A stretch of 64,000 nt of DNA from contig NZ_CP040272.1 of the NCBI RefSeq assembly GCF_013393905.1, positions 744,001 to 808,000 of the forward strand, written 5' to 3'. This document shows, in pieces, positions 25,608-35,275 of the stretch. A program made the position numbers and the translations under genes. Source of the stretch: Nostoc sp. C052 (lineage in GTDB: Bacteria > Cyanobacteriota > Cyanobacteriia > Cyanobacteriales > Nostocaceae). Numbering within the stretch: position 1 is the first letter of the stretch; every line of letters starts with the position of its first letter. Under the pieces are notes generated by a model. The model was given only the letters and a program-made list of their open reading frames with translations, had not been told where the DNA came from and did no database searches.

Positions 25608-28600
25608 TTACACTGGTATTTTAATGACAAATTCTGTACCCTTTCCTGGAGCCGAAATACAGTTTAACTGACCTCCATGTTGTTCTACGACAATCGAATA
25701 GCTAATTGACAATCCTAAGCCTGTGCCACTGCCTATAGACTTCGTAGTAAAGAATGGTTCAAATATCTTATTTTGTACTGATTCGCTCATCCCTGTCCCG
25801 TTGTCAATAATGTGAATAGAAACATATTTTTGCTCTTGAATTTCAGTACGAATCGTAATAGTTGGTTTGTGATTGACATCTAATTTTCTTAGGGCATCAA
25901 TGGCATTATTGAGAATATTCATGAATACCTGATTTAAAGCAGATGGATAACAATTAACTAAAGGCATTTGACTATATTCTTTAATGATTGAAATCTCTGC
26001 ATTTTTGCTACTATTGTTGAGCCTATGCTGTAAAATTAACAGCGTGCTATCAATACCTTCATGAACATCTACTGCTTTGATTTCAGCTTCATCCAAACGG
26101 GAAAAATTACGCAGTGAAAGAACTATCTGGCGAATGCGTTCTGCTCCTGTTCTCATCGATCCCAGCAGCTTTTGTAAATCACTTACCAAAAAATTTAGTT
26201 CCAACTCAGCAATTTTCTCTTCAATTTCTGGTATTGGCTCTGGGTAGCTTTTTTGGTATAAATAATTTAATTCAATTAAGGATGTAACGTATTCATCTGC
26301 TGGTTTTAGGTTGCCATAAATGAAATTAATTGGATTATTAATTTCGTGGGCAATACCAGCAATTAATTGCCCCAAACCAGACATTTTTTCAGCTTGAATT
26401 AATTGGGCTTGAGTCGCGTAAAGTTTTTTTAGGGTTGATTCTATTTGAGTTGTTTGTTGTTGCAATTGCTGAGTGCGTTCAGAAACTTTTTCTTCCAAAG
26501 TATGGGAATACTCTTCTAATTGGCGATATAGTTGGGCATTTTCTAAAGATATGGCAGCTTGAGTTGTCAGGAATTTGAGAACTTGCAGGCGATCGCGCGT
26601 AAATGCTCCGATAGTGAAATTATTTTCTAAGTAAAGAATACCAATCAATTTTCCTTGGTTGATGATGGGGGTACATAATATACTCTTTGGTTGCTGCTTT
26701 TGTAGATATGAATCTGAAGCGAAGGAAGCTTGAGCCATTGCATCATCTATAATTAAGGTTTCACTTGTCCGAGAAACATACTTAATTACACTGACAGGAA
26801 TCTCTGTGCTAGATTCTACTGATATCGATTGCAGCAAAATGCTATGAATTTTTGTGTTAGCTGTTTGTGATGTAGCAGTTATTTCTAGAGTTAAATTATT
26901 ACCTTTAAATAACATTAAAGCGCATTTATCTGCTCCTGCATTTTCCATCACTATCTGCATTAAGTTTGATAGTAGGTCTTCTAGTTTAATTTCACTAGAT
27001 AGTGCTTGTGATGCTTTTAAAACTGTTGCTAAGTCTAGGGTATTAGAAATACTTGTACTGTTAGATAAAACAGTTGCAGAAGCTATATTGGCGATTGTGG
27101 TGCTAAGGTTTACGGCGATTTGTGGCTGTTTGAGTATGGTTGCTAATAATTTGGGATAACGTTTTTCTAAGTCTGCAACTTTGGCTTTTGCTCCCCAGCT
27201 AGCATAACCGTAGTAAGCTTCTTGCATATAACCTGCAGCGACTTTCTCTTTACCCCAGTCGAGGTAAAATTTAGCAGCGAGTTCGTTGGCTAGGGCTTCT
27301 TCTTGAATATAGCCGTTTTCTTTAGCCAAAGCGATCGCACGATCGTATTGCTCGATTGCATCTGTTTTTTCCCCCAGAATTCGATACCGTTCGGCTTCAA
27401 CCAGATCGTACTTGTGTTGAAAATTACTAGGAGCAAACTTCGCCCAAATCTTTAATTGGTTTTGATTGGCAGCAACGCGATCGCTTTCGTGCGAGGTTAA
27501 TATTCCATTCGCCAACAATGCCAAACTGTAATAAAAGTTATGCTCTGACACATAAAGGGTTCCCATCGCAGCTTGTCGGTATTGCCACCCTTTTTCTCCA
27601 GCCTCAACAGCCGCCATATAATCCTCAAATAAATAGGCAAGTCGCGTCTGGGCTTCATAGAAACAGAGAACCAAAAAAACAAGATTGTTTTGCAACCATT
27701 GAGATAAAGAAGTTTCCCCGTCTAAAATTGAACCCTGAAGATATTGCGGTTCCTCCGTTTCTCCAAGAAGATTGGCAACAACTTGTTGATTGATGCGAAG
27801 AAAGCCTTCGTGAAATTCATATTGTGCCTTGATAATTACTGGGAGGTAGCATTGTTGAGCTTGTTGTACCGCTTCTAATGGAATTCCCCGATAGAATATA
27901 TAGTTGCAATAGTGAACAGCAGCATAGAAAGCGTATTCTACATCGCCATTGTCAAATCCACTTTGAATTGCTTCGGGAAGATCCGCGATCGCGTTCTGGA
28001 GATGCTCTTTCCAAGGTCGAATGAATACGTTAAACATATTAGTAACCTTGGCTATCAGAGTACGACTGTTAAACTTCTCTAGCAATTGTAAGGAGAGTTT
28101 GCCAAACTCGTATCCCGCATCAATTTCATTATAAACTCCGCATAAAAGCGCTCCATACCAGCTGTAAGCCGACGCTGCGAGGGGAGAATGCCCGTATTTC
28201 ATACATTGTAGAACGGTATGAAGAACAATCGCAGGGTAAATATTTGGATCGGCGATATAAGAAGCAGAACTGGCATTGGTCAGAATGCGAATTGCCGCTA
28301 TTTTGTCTTCATCGTTAACTACGTCTAGCAGAATAAGATGGGCAATTTCTGGCGTTGGTAAGGCAATCTCTTGGCGAAGCGATTCAATTTCTACTTGAAT
28401 TTTCCGCGATTCTTTCGGTAGAGTAATATCGAGAAGAGCGAGAACATCAATAGCGAGACAAATCGCCTCATTCATTTTATTTTCATTGATTTTAAAAAGA
28501 ATTTGCAATTCATGAATTTTGATCCGATCGCGCAAAGTATTGGCTTTTTCTAGGGTTTCTTGCGACAGTTGTTGAGCAACTTGCAAGTTATGGTTAAAAT

Positions 28601-31037
28601 ATTCAGCCTTAATGGTTGCGATCGCGAGTTCAAAACGGAAAGAATAATCCTCTTTCCAACTGTCATCACTCATAAAAAGTTGCCCGGAGTAACAATAGCG
28701 GCGACTTGTTTCATAAGCAACAGAAGCTTGGGCTTTTTGACTGGCTTGGAGATTCAATCGTGCAACGCGATCGCGCTCCGATCGCTCAATAATTAAATCG
28801 CGCCCGACATTCAGATGATTGACAATGGTAAAAAGCTGGCTTTCTTGCTCACTCTGGGAAAGATTATGCCAAAGCTGACGGCCAATTTTCAGATGGGTTG
28901 CTTGCTTTTGTTCTTCAGCAATCAAAAAATAAGCTGCTTGTTGAACGCGATCGTGCAAAAACTTATATTGTGCTAATAGTTGACTGGTATTCCCATTTGA
29001 CACCGCCAATTGCTGCGGATCTTCTTCCTGATAAAATTTATAAACTTCACTTTGGGGTAAAATCAAACCTTCTTGTAAAGCTGTCCACAAATCCGCAGCT
29101 GTTTCAATTTCCGATTTTTCCGAAACAATTGCCAAATTTGCTAAATCAAACTGGTTCCCTATACATGCAGCTAACTTTAAAACTTCTTGTGTTGATTTTG
29201 GTAGTTTTTGTAACTGCAATGCCATAAATTCAACCACATCCGAAGTGAGCGATCGCACAGTCACTGCTGCGATATCACATTGCCAACAACCTAAATCAAA
29301 GTCAAATTTAATTAGTCCATCTTGATGCAACGCTTTGAGAAATTGTGTCGCAAAAAAAGGATTACCTTGAGTTTTCTGATATACCAATTGAGAAAGAGGT
29401 AATGCTAAAACTTCTGTACACTTAAGTGTCTCAGCAACTAATTGATTTACCTTACTTTGATTCAGTGGAGCTAAAATAATAGTATTAATAGTTGCTACTG
29501 TTTTTTGAATTTCACTCAAAGTCAACATTAATGGATGAGCGGGATTGACTTCATTATCTCGGTATGCACCAATTAATAAAAGATGTCCTGTATCAGCCAT
29601 TAACAGCTGCATTAATTTTAACGATGCCGAATCAGCCCATTGTAAATCATCTAAAAATATTACTAATGGATGTTCAAAACTTGTAAAAACTTGGGTGAAT
29701 TTCTGGAATAATAAATTAAATCTATTTTGTGCCTCCGTTCCTGATAATTCTGGCGCTGGTGGTTGAGTACCAATAATTTTTTCTAACTCAGGAGTAACTT
29801 CAACAATTACCTGCCCATTCTCACCCACAGCCTCTAAAATTTTGGTTTTCCATTGTTGGATTTGAGCATCACTTTCTGTTAATAATTGTCCCATTAAATT
29901 TCGGAATGCTTGCACAAATGCCGAAAAGGGAATATTACGATTAAATTGGTCATATTTGCCTTTAATAAAATAACCGCGTTGACGAATAATAGGTTTATGA
30001 ATTTCGTTGACAACCACAGTTTTACCAATACCCGAAAAACCAGCTACCAGCATCATTTCAGTTGTGCCCGTACTAACGCGATCAAACGCTTTGAGCAGGT
30101 TTTCTATTTCGGTTTCTCGTCCATAGAGTTTGTCAGGGATAATAAATCTATCACAAATATCTCGTTGAGCTATTTTAAAATATTCGATTTTTCCTGTTTC
30201 TTTAAGTTGATAAAAACAATTTTCTAAATCATATTTCAGACCGAATGCACTTTGATATCTGTCTTCAGCATTTTTTGCCATCAATTTGATGACGATATCA
30301 GAAATAACTTGAGGAATTTCTTTGCTGTCAGCTAAAAATGATACTTGTTTAGCAATATGATCGTGTACCAATTTAATTGGTTCGTTTGACTTAAAGGGTA
30401 ACTTTCCTGTGAGTAATTCGTAAAAAGTTACACCCAAAGAATAAAAGTCAGTCCGGTAATCAATTCCCCGATTCATCCTTCCTGTTTGTTCTGGAGAAAT
30501 ATAAGCAAGTGTACCTTCTAATACATTAGGGCTGATGAGCGTTTGGATTTCTCGTGGTAACAAAGAGGCAATACTAAAATCAATTAGCTTTATTTGTTTG
30601 GTTTCGGGGTTAATTAAAATATTGCTGGGTTTAATATCTTTATGAATAATTCTCTGACGGTAAAGAATATCTAAGATGTCACATAGAGATATGGCTATTT
30701 GTAAAAATTCATCTAGAGACGCGACATTATTATTGTTGGCGAAATAATCCTTGAGGGAAATTCCCCCAAAGTCTTCCATCACCAATATATAACTATTCTT
30801 GTACGGTTCTAGGCTGTAGGTGTGGATGATTCCTTTTAAGTTGAGATTTTTGGCAATGGTGTATTGATTGCGAAATTGTACGAGTTCGCTAAAGCTGGGA
30901 TAAGGATTTTTCAGCAGCTTGATAACTACTCTTAAGGAGTCGGTTTCTTGATACCCCCGATAAACAAGGGTTCTGGAACCATTGTAGAGTTCTTCAGTTA
31001 TGTAATATCCGGGAATACTAATTAGATTGCTAACCAT
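25608..31037 (-). CDS. Trifunctional Ser/Thr kinase, AAA ATPase, GAF and histidine kinase
   Basis: The product has 1809 residues, the usual size for this cyanobacterial family. Order: Hanks-type kinase (about 8-270; catalytic HKDIKPSN at 132-139, DFS in place of DFG at 153); AAA_16-type ATPase with Walker A GFSGIGKT and Walker B LVIFLDDLQWADS; a long helical TPR-like region (about 700-1320); GAF domain (about 1370-1520; TPIINQGKLIGILYLEN); coiled coil; histidine kinase with phospho-acceptor His 1564 in IAGIAHEINNPINF, N-box MNILNNAIDAL, and G-boxes DNGTGMS and GSGTGLGLSIS. No membrane segment, so it is probably cytoplasmic. No response regulator is adjacent. It is intact despite the IS-rich surroundings. 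Signal and target are unknown. Confidence 0.93.
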   Translation of the reverse strand: MVSNLISIPGYYITEELYNGSRTLVYRGYQETDSLRVVIKLLKNPYPSFSELVQFRNQYTIAKNLNLKGIIHTYSLEPYKNSYILVMEDFGGISLKDYFANNNNVASLDEFLQIAISLCDILDILYRQRIIHKDIKPSNILINPETKQIKLIDFSIASLLPREIQTLISPNVLEGTLAYISPEQTGRMNRGIDYRTDFYSLGVTFYELLTGKLPFKSNEPIKLVHDHIAKQVSFLADSKEIPQVISDIVIKLMAKNAEDRYQSAFGLKYDLENCFYQLKETGKIEYFKIAQRDICDRFIIPDKLYGRETEIENLLKAFDRVSTGTTEMMLVAGFSGIGKTVVVNEIHKPIIRQRGYFIKGKYDQFNRNIPFSAFVQAFRNLMGQLLTESDAQIQQWKTKILEAVGENGQVIVEVTPELEKIIGTQPPAPELSGTEAQNRFNLLFQKFTQVFTSFEHPLVIFLDDLQWADSASLKLMQLLMADTGHLLLIGAYRDNEVNPAHPLMLTLSEIQKTVATINTIILAPLNQSKVNQLVAETLKCTEVLALPLSQLVYQKTQGNPFFATQFLKALHQDGLIKFDFDLGCWQCDIAAVTVRSLTSDVVEFMALQLQKLPKSTQEVLKLAACIGNQFDLANLAIVSEKSEIETAADLWTALQEGLILPQSEVYKFYQEEDPQQLAVSNGNTSQLLAQYKFLHDRVQQAAYFLIAEEQKQATHLKIGRQLWHNLSQSEQESQLFTIVNHLNVGRDLIIERSERDRVARLNLQASQKAQASVAYETSRRYCYSGQLFMSDDSWKEDYSFRFELAIATIKAEYFNHNLQVAQQLSQETLEKANTLRDRIKIHELQILFKINENKMNEAICLAIDVLALLDITLPKESRKIQVEIESLRQEIALPTPEIAHLILLDVVNDEDKIAAIRILTNASSASYIADPNIYPAIVLHTVLQCMKYGHSPLAASAYSWYGALLCGVYNEIDAGYEFGKLSLQLLEKFNSRTLIAKVTNMFNVFIRPWKEHLQNAIADLPEAIQSGFDNGDVEYAFYAAVHYCNYIFYRGIPLEAVQQAQQCYLPVIIKAQYEFHEGFLRINQQVVANLLGETEEPQYLQGSILDGETSLSQWLQNNLVFLVLCFYEAQTRLAYLFEDYMAAVEAGEKGWQYRQAAMGTLYVSEHNFYYSLALLANGILTSHESDRVAANQNQLKIWAKFAPSNFQHKYDLVEAERYRILGEKTDAIEQYDRAIALAKENGYIQEEALANELAAKFYLDWGKEKVAAGYMQEAYYGYASWGAKAKVADLEKRYPKLLATILKQPQIAVNLSTTIANIASATVLSNSTSISNTLDLATVLKASQALSSEIKLEDLLSNLMQIVMENAGADKCALMLFKGNNLTLEITATSQTANTKIHSILLQSISVESSTEIPVSVIKYVSRTSETLIIDDAMAQASFASDSYLQKQQPKSILCTPIINQGKLIGILYLENNFTIGAFTRDRLQVLKFLTTQAAISLENAQLYRQLEEYSHTLEEKVSERTQQLQQQTTQIESTLKKLYATQAQLIQAEKMSGLGQLIAGIAHEINNPINFIYGNLKPADEYVTSLIELNYLYQKSYPEPIPEIEEKIAELELNFLVSDLQKLLGSMRTGAERIRQIVLSLRNFSRLDEAEIKAVDVHEGIDSTLLILQHRLNNSSKNAEISIIKEYSQMPLVNCYPSALNQVFMNILNNAIDALRKLDVNHKPTITIRTEIQEQKYVSIHIIDNGTGMSESVQNKIFEPFFTTKSIGSGTGLGLSISYSIVVEQHGGQLNCISAPGKGTEFVIKIPV

Positions 31038-31532
31038 GCTGGTAAATCCTGACGATTTCTGGATTTAGTATTCCCATATAGGACTCCTATCAATACTGCT
31101 CGGTTAAGGAAAATAGGGGGGGGTAAAGGAGTAGCAAGGACATTAGCTTTGTGCTGCGTCAAAAGCAAGGTACTTACATTCGCCAAGAAAACCAGCCATA
31201 TCAACGATTACAATCTTTGGAATTAACTCCTGGTATCTCGTTCTTCTTCCAGGGTATCGCGGTTGTTGCCCCTGGTGTCAGCCATACTATATCTACCCCT
31301 AATTGTCGTTCAAATGCCATTGGGTTGGGACTCAAAGCAATGGACTTGGAAACTTAGCAACGAGACGATTACGTACATCATACCCCCACTTGGAAGCTGC
31401 GCCATTCCATCACCTTTGCCTGGGTGACTCTAACTCAGGGTAGTTCAATCTACTCATCACGCCATACTTTTGGCTTCCATTGTTCTTGTAATGCACTCAT
31501 TAAAATGACATTCGGGACTATTTTGTATGGCG
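31038..31532. other. Gap with a possible decayed gene
   Basis: About 500 bases upstream of the large kinase. A plus-strand frame (VLRQKQGTYIRQENQPYQRL, LELTPGISFFFQGIAVVAPG, ending LKAMDLET at 31357) has some protein-like character but no start context or family I can name; the reverse strand of the same stretch also stays open for about 50 codons. The kinase promoter should lie near 31038-31140. Confidence 0.35.
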
Positions 31533-31982
31533 TTAACGTGCCAGAAAAGATTGACTCAACCAATATCCAATTGTCGCAAATATAATTATTGATGTTACAG
31601 GTATAAACCATACCCCTAAATTGGGATTTTCTGTAGTCGCTAGATGGAATATTTGCCATTCAATGTAAACAAATATCCAAACCATCTCGCTTTTTAACCA
31701 ATCCAACATTGAACAAGCAATTTGATACTGCTTTAAAGCGTTTTCTTCAGTAATTACAACTGGATAATTAAATGTATTGGGATAACGACTAATAAATGTT
31801 AAAAGTCCATAAATTGCTAAACCGATGATTGGTAACAACCACAGAACTTTTTTACTCCCCCAACCATCCGCTTGTCCATCAAATCCAAAGTGGACTGGTA
31901 TAGTATCTGGTAATCTTGACCAAGCGTGAATAGCGATGACGAATAATCCCACAAGTCCTACCAGTGCGCTCAAGTTTAGCAT
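31533..31982 (-). CDS. DUF1648 membrane protein
   Basis: The likely start at 31982 gives 149 residues (MLNLSALVGLVGLFVIAIHAW); a longer frame to 32057 adds a less membrane-like N-terminus. The sequence SRLPDTIPVHFGFDGQADGWGSKK is the DUF1648 signature, followed by further hydrophobic segments (about 55-75, 105-125, 128-147). Related proteins include the sporulation-delay protein immunity factor SdpI, which has DUF1648. Here it stands alone, so a role is not assigned. Confidence 0.75.
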   Translation of the reverse strand: MLNLSALVGLVGLFVIAIHAWSRLPDTIPVHFGFDGQADGWGSKKVLWLLPIIGLAIYGLLTFISRYPNTFNYPVVITEENALKQYQIACSMLDWLKSEMVWIFVYIEWQIFHLATTENPNLGVWFIPVTSIIIFATIGYWLSQSFLAR

Positions 31983-32100
31983 CTGTGCTGAATCAAATCC
32001 AAGAATTATAAGATCAGGTCTAGCATAAATAATGCCAAATAAATTTGGCTTATTCACTTATATCCACCGAATAATATAATTCGGGGGTTTTACGCTAAAA

Positions 32101-33145
32101 TTAACTCTTTGGAAGAGCAGCACAGGTTAATGGTTGTTGCACCTGATTAAAAGATTTATTTGCAACTAACTCAATTTTCCCCTCAGCATTACGATGCCAG
32201 GAAGTAGCTTGGACGAGAGTTTCAGGAGATGCTGGTATTTGTACTGTCACTTCGCCAGTTTTGCGGGATGCAGAGAGATCGCGGATATCAGACCAAATGC
32301 GATCGCTCATCACTTCTTGATTTGGATTTTGTGGTATTCCACCCCGTCCTGTGGCAACAAATCGGCTACCTTGATTTGCAGAACAACCACTGACTATTTG
32401 CTGGGATGAGTCGGTAACATTTGCAGGTAGTTCGACTAAGCCAGAATTGGGGTCAACACCAACGTTATTAATCTCTACCGTACCATTCACCCCAAATTGT
32501 GAACTAGCGGTAATATCACTTTCTCTTGTGAGTTGATTGCGAAACTCTAAGCCAAAGATGCCCTGAGTAGTAATGTTGATATTGCCACCATTACCATTAA
32601 AAGCATTGGCAATGATATCGCTGTTTTCAAAACCACCGATAATTGGCGAGTTAATGGTGATGTTGCCACCATTTCCCGTACCTAAAGACTCTGTATCTAT
32701 TTTGCTGCCACGACGCAGAATCAAAGAGTCTTTTAAATTAATTGTAATATCACCACCTTCTCCAGATTTGGTCGCAGCAGTAATACCACCTTTGCGATCA
32801 AGAAAAATCGAATTAGCATTGACCTTTAAGCTGCCAGCATTTCCCGTACCATCATTTTTTACTGTCACCTGCGCTCCATTCACGACTCGCAACACAGGTG
32901 TGTTAATAGTCACGTTTCCCGATTTTCCTGTTGGTGCAGGAGGAAGCCTTAAAGTTTGACGCAATGATTCATCTAAGAGATTTGCAGAAGAGATAATTAA
33001 ACTCGGATTGATTGAACCCGGTACAGTTCCATTGACTTCGATAAATTCTCCAGCATTAATCGTTACACTATCGGCATTGCCGCTTGCAGCACCCGAAGAA
33101 TCGACTCGTCCACCATCACGAATTGTTAATCGATCTGTATTTATT
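32101..33145 (-). pseudogene. Two-partner-secretion adhesin, C-terminal fragment
   Basis: The frame is open from the IS5 border at 33145 to the stop at 32101 (about 347 codons). It has beta-helix repeats typical of filamentous-haemagglutinin-like cyanobacterial exoproteins (GNVTINTPVLRVVNGAQVTV, GDITINLKDSLILRRGSKID, GGNINITTQGIFGLEFR) and the conserved tail SGCSANQGSRFVATGRGG and SDRIWSDIRDL. The N-terminal signal, TPS domain and most repeats are missing; beyond the IS5 element no further repeats appear, so the IS insertion came with a deletion. No TpsB partner nearby. Confidence 0.88.
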
Positions 33146-34060
33146 TGAACCTATCCCACTAATAATATTTTGTTAATCCAGATGTGGATAGTAGCAAGGT
33201 CAATGAATGCGTCAAAGTAAAGCTTTTGACGTTCCCATCTGACAACGAGACGGCGGTATTTGCGTTGATACCAAGCAAAACACCGCTCCTGTTGAAATCT
33301 AGGAACAGAGGTTTTGATGGGTCTTCCTCTGTTTTTCTTGGTTTTCCAAACTCGTTTTGGGATTTGAGGACGAATACCTCGCTTGCGTAAAGCAGCACGT
33401 TTTTCCTTTGAGTCGTAGCCTTTATCAGTAGCCAGCACTTTGAATCGTTTACGTGGTCTACCGCGCTTCAAAGTTTTTAATTTTACCTTATCAAGCAGAG
33501 GTAAAACCTGCTCTCTCTCATTACCGTTAGCTGGAGTAGTGGAATTAGTTAAAGGCATTCCATTGCCTTCAGTCAGAGTGTGAATCAGAATACCTTTGCC
33601 TTTGCCACCATACGCAACTTCTTCACCCCCTCCTTTCCCAGGGGGAAAAGACCCGTCAACCGCGCCAAATTCCCAATTTATCAGTCCTTTTTCATCTGCG
33701 TAGGCGTAGCCCGCCGCAGGCATCGCTAGAATACGTCCTTGTAAATGTTCAAATGTTCCATCACAACGCCATTTTTTCAACCATCGGTGGGATGAGCTTT
33801 TCGATGCCCAAATGTCCCCACGCGGTATGTCACACCATCTACATCCAGTAATCAGGATGTACAACAGGCTATTTAAAACATGACGATATGGTGTATGAGG
33901 CATTCCTTTACCACGCTTAGATGCCTGCTTAGGAAATATATCTTCAAATAACTTCCATTCCAGGTCGCTCAAACCCTCAAAACGTCCAGCCATCAACGGA
34001 TACACCCAACTCAAGTCAAAAATATATTACCACAATCTTGATATTAGTGGGATAGGTTCA
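33146..34060 (-). mobile_element. IS5-family insertion sequence
   Basis: The 915-bp element is bounded by 19-base inverted ends, TGAACCTATCCCACTAATA at both tips. I could not see a convincing target duplication, which fits with DNA having been lost on one side. It ends the adhesin fragment. Confidence 0.9.
33151..34014 (-). CDS. IS5-family transposase
   Basis: The product has 287 residues: N-terminal DUF4096 part (LSDLEWKLFEDIFPKQASKRG, LITGCRWCDIPRGDIWASKSSSHRW) and a DDE_Tnp_1-type domain (GAVDGSFPPGKGGGE with the first Asp, VLATDKGYDSKEKRAAL with the second, and a late RRLVVRWERQKLYFDAFIDL). Residues MPAAGYAYADE come from the dispersed palindrome GATGCCTGCGGCGGGCTACG inserted in frame. 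The stop codon lies inside the inverted end. Apparently complete and possibly active. Confidence 0.88.
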   Translation of the reverse strand: MSWVYPLMAGRFEGLSDLEWKLFEDIFPKQASKRGKGMPHTPYRHVLNSLLYILITGCRWCDIPRGDIWASKSSSHRWLKKWRCDGTFEHLQGRILAMPAAGYAYADEKGLINWEFGAVDGSFPPGKGGGEEVAYGGKGKGILIHTLTEGNGMPLTNSTTPANGNEREQVLPLLDKVKLKTLKRGRPRKRFKVLATDKGYDSKEKRAALRKRGIRPQIPKRVWKTKKNRGRPIKTSVPRFQQERCFAWYQRKYRRLVVRWERQKLYFDAFIDLATIHIWINKILLVG

Positions 34061-34115
34061 TGTGTTTTGTTGCTCATTATGAACTGTATTGGATGGTAAG
34101 CGATCGCAAAAGTGA

Positions 34116-34136
34116 TTCCCAGTCTGAGACTGGGAA
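34116..34136. repeat. Dispersed palindrome, copy 1
   Basis: A 21-base near-perfect palindrome with arms TTCCCAGTCT and AGACTGGGAA. A second copy with one mismatch is at 51890-51910. It lies 14 bases beyond the stop of the FTR1 gene. Confidence 0.7.
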
Positions 34137-34149
34137 TGAGGCAAAAATC

Positions 34150-35118
34150 TTAATCTTTTGCAGAACTAATTGTTTTTTGACTAAAGGGGATATTCTTTCT
34201 ACCTTCACGAGACACACCCCCAAGACTGCGGAAATACAGTCCTCCAATGGTGAGTAAAAATGTCACATATCCCACTGCTTGGACAAGATAGAGATTGTCT
34301 CTATAGCCAAATAAAGATTTGAGAATAATGCCAGGAAACTGTTCGTCAGGCAAGATTGTGGAAGTATTGGAAACCATTGGCCCCAAAATACAGGAGTGGA
34401 CTTTTGTAAAACGTTCGTAATAAAAACAAAGGTTTTCTGTGGCACGACTGCTTAGGGCAAGATTCGCTACAGCTTCGTCAAAGTGTTTCAAGGCTGAAAC
34501 TACTAACCCAGCGACAATCAACACTAATAAAACGCCCATTACCTGGAAAAACTGGCGGATGTTAATTTTGACACCCCATTTAAATAGCAGCACTCCAATG
34601 GCAGATGCCGCTACCAAACCACCAATAGCGCCCAAGGCTGGCATTAATCCCTGTTGAAAATTAGCGGCAACAAACAGAACAGTTTCAAAGCCTTCGCGGA
34701 CAACTGCAATTAAAATTAAGGTAAAAACACCCCAGCCAGCATTTGAGTTTTGTGTCAGCGCTTCTGTTACTGCTCCCTCAACTGTCGCTTTCATGAATCT
34801 GGCTTGTTTAGTCATCCAGATTAGCATCCAACTGAGCATTGCGATCGCTAATACACTAAACACACCTTCTAGTGCTGGCTCAACTACAGTGGTGTATTGA
34901 GGATTCGCGGCTCCCAGTATTTGAATTAACCAACTGAATAGCACACCTATTAAGGCACTGACGACAATGCCAACGCCGACACCAGCATATACCCAAGAGT
35001 TCAGTCGGGATTGTTTTGCTTTTTTCAGCAAAGCTAGCACAATGCCAACAACAAGGGCAGCTTCCACCCCTTCTCGGAGTGTTATGACAAAAGTAGGTAG
35101 AGCAGTACTAAAATTCAT
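34150..35118 (-). CDS. FTR1-family high-affinity iron permease
   Basis: The product has 322 residues with seven or so membrane segments. Both conserved R-E-G-x-E motifs are present: TLREGVEAALV at residues 14-20 and VVREGFETVLF near residue 139; these carry Fe3+ in the yeast Ftr1 family. The tail EGRKNIPFSQ is cytoplasmic. It closes a minus-strand series with a ferritin-like protein, a lipoprotein and a two-domain multicopper oxidase. In yeast Ftr1 works only with the ferroxidase Fet3; the oxidase gene three genes upstream suggests the same arrangement here. FTR1 alone is common in cyanobacteria. Confidence 0.9.
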   Translation of the reverse strand: MNFSTALPTFVITLREGVEAALVVGIVLALLKKAKQSRLNSWVYAGVGVGIVVSALIGVLFSWLIQILGAANPQYTTVVEPALEGVFSVLAIAMLSWMLIWMTKQARFMKATVEGAVTEALTQNSNAGWGVFTLILIAVVREGFETVLFVAANFQQGLMPALGAIGGLVAASAIGVLLFKWGVKINIRQFFQVMGVLLVLIVAGLVVSALKHFDEAVANLALSSRATENLCFYYERFTKVHSCILGPMVSNTSTILPDEQFPGIILKSLFGYRDNLYLVQAVGYVTFLLTIGGLYFRSLGGVSREGRKNIPFSQKTISSAKD

Positions 35119-35211
35119 CTTTTATCCTTTGTTTTTTGTCCTTTGTCATTAGTCTCTAGCCAATAACCAATAGATATCTCCAGAAATTAATGATGCTTTA
35201 TAAAGAACTGT

Positions 35212-35242
35212 TGTAGAGACGTAGCAGTGCTACGTCTCTACA
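35212..35242. repeat. Perfect hairpin repeat, TGTAGAGACG family, copy 1
   Basis: A 15-1-15 perfect palindrome (arms TGTAGAGACGTAGCA / TGCTACGTCTCTACA) followed by T-run on the plus strand. Related hairpins occur at 39131-39159, 44237-44265 and about 60010-60039. Between the FTR1 and ferritin-like genes it may also attenuate or process the transcript. Confidence 0.75.
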
Positions 35243-35275
35243 TTTTTTTCACAGATGTCTAATGACTAATGACTA

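Noticed and set aside
28898..29227. 109-codon plus-strand frame
   Set aside because: Lies wholly inside the large kinase gene on the opposite strand and has no coding character of its own.
31151..31357. 68-codon plus-strand frame as a gene
   Set aside because: No ATG with a ribosome-binding site and no family match; both strands are open over the same stretch, so left as unexplained.
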